Source of the DNA: Methanofollis tationis
GTDB lineage: Archaea; Halobacteriota; Methanomicrobia; Methanomicrobiales; Methanofollaceae
Assembly (NCBI RefSeq): GCF_013377755.1
Contig: NZ_JABXWR010000001.1
Span: forward strand, 817,104 to 881,103
Length of the DNA stretch: 64,000 nucleotides
Reading direction: 5' to 3'
In this document: positions 61,161 to 64,000 of the stretch, in pieces
Position numbering within the stretch: position 1 is the first letter of the stretch
How the letters are laid out: the number at the start of each line of letters is the position of its first letter
Translations under genes and position numbers: made by a program
The notes under the pieces: generated by a model
What the model was told of the DNA's origin: nothing
What the model saw: the letters and a program-made list of their open reading frames with translations, nothing else
Database searches by the model: none

Positions 61161-62870
61161 ATGGCAGAATACCTGATCAAGAACGGATTCGTCTTCGACC
61201 CCGTGCTCGGGATCAAAGGCGACAGGACCGACATTGCCGTCAAGGACGGCAAGATCGTCGAGTCGACCGCCCTTTCAAACCCGCAGGTCATCGACGCCGC
61301 GGGCAAGACGGTCATGGCGGCCGGTGTGGACATCCACGCCCACGTCGCCGGCCCGAAGGTCAACGCCGGCCGGAACTTCCGTCCTGAAGACAAGCTCTTC
61401 ACCTACAAGGCCGGAAAGGGCGCAATGAGGATGGCGGGCGGTTTCTCGATCCCGACCACCTTCAAGACTGGCTACGAGTACGCCCGCATGGGCTACGGCA
61501 CCGTCATGGAAGCGGCAATGCCGCCCCTGTACGCCCGCCACGTCCATGAAGAGATGCGCGACACCCCGATCATCGACGAGGGTGCATATCCGGTCTTCGG
61601 GAACAACTGGTTCGTCCTCGAGTACCTGAAGAACAACGAACTGGAGAACACGGCGGCGTACATCTCGTGGCTGCTGCAGACCACCAGGGGCTATGCGGTC
61701 AAGATCGTCAACCCCGGAGGGACCGAAGCATGGGGCTGGGGCCTGAACTGCAACTCGATCCACGACCCGGTCCCGTACTTCGACATCACCCCGGCCCAGA
61801 TCATGAAGGGCCTGATGGAGGCGAACGAGTACCTCAAGCTCCCGCACTCGATCCACATCCACACCAACAACCTGGGCAACCCGGGCAACTACGAGACCAC
61901 GCTCGACACCTTCAAGCTCTTTGAGGGCGAGAAGCCGAAGGACTCGTTCGGGCGCAGCCAGGTGATGCACCACACCCACGTCCAGTTCCACTCCTATGGA
62001 GGCGACAACTGGGGCAACTTCGAGTCGAAGGCCGACGTCATGATGGACTACGTCAACGCCCACGACAACCTGACCATCGATATCGGGCAGGTCACCCTGG
62101 ACGAGACGACGACGATGACCGCAGACGGGCCGTTCGAGCACCACCTCACCGAGCTGAACCACCTGAAGTGGGCAAACCGCGATGTGGAGCTCGAGACTGC
62201 TGCAGGGATCGTCCCGTACATCTACTCGCCCGACATCAAGGTCTGCGGCATCCAGTGGGCCATCGGTCTTGAACTCGCCCTGATGGCGAAGGACCTGATG
62301 CGGGTCTTCATCACCACCGACCACCCGAACGCCGGGCCCTTCACCAGGTACCCGCGGGTCATGAAGTGGCTGATGAGCCAGAAGGCGCGTGAGGCCCAGA
62401 TTGACGCCATGAAGTACGGCGACAAGGTCAGGGACGCCACGTTCATCGCCGGACTCGACCGCGAACTGGATCTCTACGAGATCGCCCAGATGACCCGGGC
62501 CGGCACGGCAAAGGCACTCGGCCTCGGTCACATGTACGGCAGCCTCAAGGTCGGCATGGAAGGAGATGTTGCAGTCTATGACTACAACCCCGAGACCGCC
62601 GACGACCCCGAGCTGATCGAGAAGGCCTTCGGGAACGCCGCATACCTCTTCAAGGCCGGCGAGATGGTCGTCAGAGACGGCGACATCCTCAGCAACGGCA
62701 GGAAGCGGACACTGTGGGTGGACGTAAAGGTCAACGACAACCCGCAGGTCAGGCGCGATATCACCGAGAAGTTCCTCAAGTACTACACAGTCAGCGAGGC
62801 AAACTACGAGGTGCATGAAGAAGGCTACCTCAGAAACCCGTTCCGCATCGAGGTGGACGCGACCCAGTGA
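61161..62870 (+). CDS. fwdA: Formylmethanofuran dehydrogenase subunit A (amidohydrolase)
   Basis: FwdA is a dinuclear zinc amidohydrolase that condenses formate with methanofuran, fed by a tunnel from FwdB. The 569-residue protein has the metal site GVDIHAHVAGPKVN near residue 55, carbamylated-Lys region (RGYAVKIVNPGGTEAWGWG), HIHTNNLGNPGNYETT and MHHTHVQFHSYGG histidines, and the C-terminal Asp in VFITTDHPNAGP. It is separated from fwdB by 1 nt and from fwdC by 10 nt. Confidence 0.96.
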   Translation: MAEYLIKNGFVFDPVLGIKGDRTDIAVKDGKIVESTALSNPQVIDAAGKTVMAAGVDIHAHVAGPKVNAGRNFRPEDKLFTYKAGKGAMRMAGGFSIPTTFKTGYEYARMGYGTVMEAAMPPLYARHVHEEMRDTPIIDEGAYPVFGNNWFVLEYLKNNELENTAAYISWLLQTTRGYAVKIVNPGGTEAWGWGLNCNSIHDPVPYFDITPAQIMKGLMEANEYLKLPHSIHIHTNNLGNPGNYETTLDTFKLFEGEKPKDSFGRSQVMHHTHVQFHSYGGDNWGNFESKADVMMDYVNAHDNLTIDIGQVTLDETTTMTADGPFEHHLTELNHLKWANRDVELETAAGIVPYIYSPDIKVCGIQWAIGLELALMAKDLMRVFITTDHPNAGPFTRYPRVMKWLMSQKAREAQIDAMKYGDKVRDATFIAGLDRELDLYEIAQMTRAGTAKALGLGHMYGSLKVGMEGDVAVYDYNPETADDPELIEKAFGNAAYLFKAGEMVVRDGDILSNGRKRTLWVDVKVNDNPQVRRDITEKFLKYYTVSEANYEVHEEGYLRNPFRIEVDATQ

Positions 62871-62880
62871 GGTGATGATG

Positions 62881-63681
62881 ATGGAGACAGTTACACTGAC
62901 CATTAAAAAACAGCCCGATCTCCGTCTTGAGGCTGAAAAGATCACCCCTGACGCCTTCGCAGGCAAGAGCGCTGCCGAGATCGCCGATCTCCCGGTCTTT
63001 GAGGGCAGGGAGACCGCCAAACTCGGAACCTACTTCGATGTTGCGGGCAAAGGCGGCGCGACCGCTGCTGAGACAAAGATCGTCATCAAGGGCGACGCCT
63101 CCCGCGTGAAGTACATCGGAATGAAGATGACCGCCGGCGAGGTCCTGATCGAGGGCTCGGCCGACATGTACGCCGGGGCCTGGATGGAAGGCGGCAAACT
63201 CGTCGTCAAGGGCGACGTCGACGCCTTCGCAGGCACCGGCATGAAGGGCGGGATCTTCGAGATCGGCGGCAACGCCGGCAACTACCTCGGCGCCGCATAC
63301 CGCGGCGACTGGAGGGGGATGCAGGGCGGCACCATCCGCGTGAAGGGCAACGCCGGTTCTGATATCGGCTACTTCATGAACGGCGGGACCATCATCGTCG
63401 AAGGCGACGCCGATGTTCATGTCGCCACGCACGCCGAGGGCGGCACCATCATCATCAAGGGCAACGGCAAGTCCAAGATCGGCGGCCAGATGGTCAAGGG
63501 AGACATCTATGTCTTCGGCACCATCGACGTCATGATGCCGGGCTTTGTCTACCGCAAAGACGTCGACCTCGAGGTCGACGGCACCAGGGCCACCTTCGCT
63601 CTCTATGAGGGCGACATGGGGGAGCGCCACGGCAAGCGGAAAGGCGAGGTCATCTACGGCAAAATTTATCAAAAATACTAA
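62881..63681 (+). CDS. fwdC: Formylmethanofuran dehydrogenase subunit C
   Basis: FwdC has a beta-helix fold, related to the alpha domain of glutamate synthase, that bridges the FwdA and FwdB subunits. The 266-residue protein has repeated GG-x(3)-V/I-x-G units (MEGGKLVVKGDVDAFAGTGM, MKGGIFEIGGNAGNYLG, MQGGTIRVKGNAGSDIGYFM, MNGGTIIVEGDADVHVATH, and so on). ATG 62881 (METVTLTIKKQPDL) is preferred because GAGGTG lies 6 nt upstream; ATGs at 62875 and 62878 are adjacent. It is the last gene of the operon, followed by a T-run. Confidence 0.93.
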   Translation: METVTLTIKKQPDLRLEAEKITPDAFAGKSAAEIADLPVFEGRETAKLGTYFDVAGKGGATAAETKIVIKGDASRVKYIGMKMTAGEVLIEGSADMYAGAWMEGGKLVVKGDVDAFAGTGMKGGIFEIGGNAGNYLGAAYRGDWRGMQGGTIRVKGNAGSDIGYFMNGGTIIVEGDADVHVATHAEGGTIIIKGNGKSKIGGQMVKGDIYVFGTIDVMMPGFVYRKDVDLEVDGTRATFALYEGDMGERHGKRKGEVIYGKIYQKY

Positions 63682-63685
63682 TTCA

Positions 63686-63698
63686 ATCTCTTTTTTTC
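63686..63698 (+). terminator. T-run terminator of the fwd-hdr operon
   Basis: CTCTTTTTTTC directly after the fwdC stop codon, an archaeal oligo-T terminator. Confidence 0.55.
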
Positions 63699-64000
63699 AA
63701 AAAAACGAAGCGCAGGCAGAGGTAATATACTCTACACATAAGCATATTATTACGTAACACCCGCACAGGTAGAACTCACACGTTGGAGCGGGAGCGCCAG
63801 GCCTATAAAAACTCTATCTGAAGATTCTTTCAATTTCACCATATATCAGAATACATATAAAATGTCACAAGGCCCCGTGAATCACAACCCTTATATGGCG
63901 AGATGAGGAATATGCAATTGTCCCCTGAGGGACGTGCAGTAGTACCCATCAGCGATTGTCAGCGATTCATTTAGTGTTCAGCGCACAGTAACCGTATTGT
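63699..64000 (+). promoter_or_regulatory. Putative stable-RNA (rRNA?) promoter and leader
   Basis: After the fwd terminator there is no protein gene. Two strong A/T boxes occur: ACATATAAAA (about 63853-63862) and TTATATG (63891-63897). The second is followed at about 20 nt by ATGCAA (63912-63917), the arrangement of box A and box B in methanogen rRNA/tRNA promoters. The downstream sequence has a tandem repeat CAGCGATT (63950-63957, 63960-63967). The window ends before any rRNA core is reached. Confidence 0.4.

Noticed and set aside
1-64000. Search for CRISPR arrays, insertion sequences, integrase genes and phage modules
   Set aside because: No regularly spaced repeats, transposase motifs (DDE, HUH), or att-like repeats flanking the tRNA-Val gene were seen.

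Overview
This window is chromosomal DNA from a hydrogenotrophic methanogenic archaeon, most likely of the order Methanomicrobiales (Methanofollis/Methanoculleus-like). The order-level call is inference. The evidence is a formylmethanofuran dehydrogenase (Fwd) and heterodisulfide reductase (Hdr) supra-operon, Ftr, MfnA (methanofuran), the Aks coenzyme B enzymes, methanogenesis marker protein 11, Dph2, EndA, archaeal PheRS/TrpRS, TATA boxes about 26-29 nt before many start codons, and high GC with dense, overlapping genes. No transposase, CRISPR array or integrase is visible.

Layout. 1-5.8 kb (minus): an operon ppsA-mfnA-hpt-dph2-(frameshifted small exported protein)-METTL5-like methyltransferase. 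5.9-8.2 kb (plus): serA, tRNA-Val(GAC) and a 47-residue leaderless ORF. 8.5-11.2 kb: an ECF importer (TrpP-like S component, fused double ATPase, EcfT). 11.3-17.6 kb (plus): an exported protein, YgiQ-type radical SAM protein, a membrane-anchored protein, DUF2117, the Nre repair protein with a PCNA-binding tail, and a membrane protein. 17.6-21.5 kb: DNA ligase and an MBL-fold hydrolase (minus), then an ABC-class ATPase (plus). 21.5-24.7 kb: a tungstate importer (tupABC) with a divergent winged-helix gene. 24.7-31.8 kb: a lipoprotein, a NifB-like radical SAM protein, Ogg, a rubredoxin-glutamate synthase fusion with a DUF2769 gene, ahcY and hisF. 31.8-37.1 kb (minus): endA-trpS-pheS-pheT. 37.2-43.7 kb: membrane proteins, a metallophosphoesterase, a cheY-cheC-PAS trio, a CPBP protease and endonuclease IV.

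43.8-52.3 kb (minus) is the most interesting stretch: nine tightly overlapping genes that read, in transcription order, Mmp11 paralogue, Mmp11, radical SAM, TPP enzyme, aksA, aksD, aksE, unknown gene, aksF. AksADEF make 2-oxosuberate for coenzyme B. As far as I know, the later steps (decarboxylation and sulfur introduction) have no assigned enzymes. The co-transcribed IorA-like TPP enzyme and the biotin-synthase-like radical SAM protein are natural candidates.

52.8-63.7 kb: ftr (minus) diverges from fwdG-fwdF-hdrC-hdrB-hdrA-mvhD-fwdD-fwdB-fwdA-fwdC (plus). This operon joins the first and last steps of methanogenesis on one transcript, as expected for the flavin-bifurcating Hdr-Fwd complex. 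The last 150 bases look like the promoter and leader of a stable RNA, possibly the rRNA operon. MfnA (methanofuran), the tungstate importer (cofactor metal), Fwd and Ftr are functionally linked across the window.
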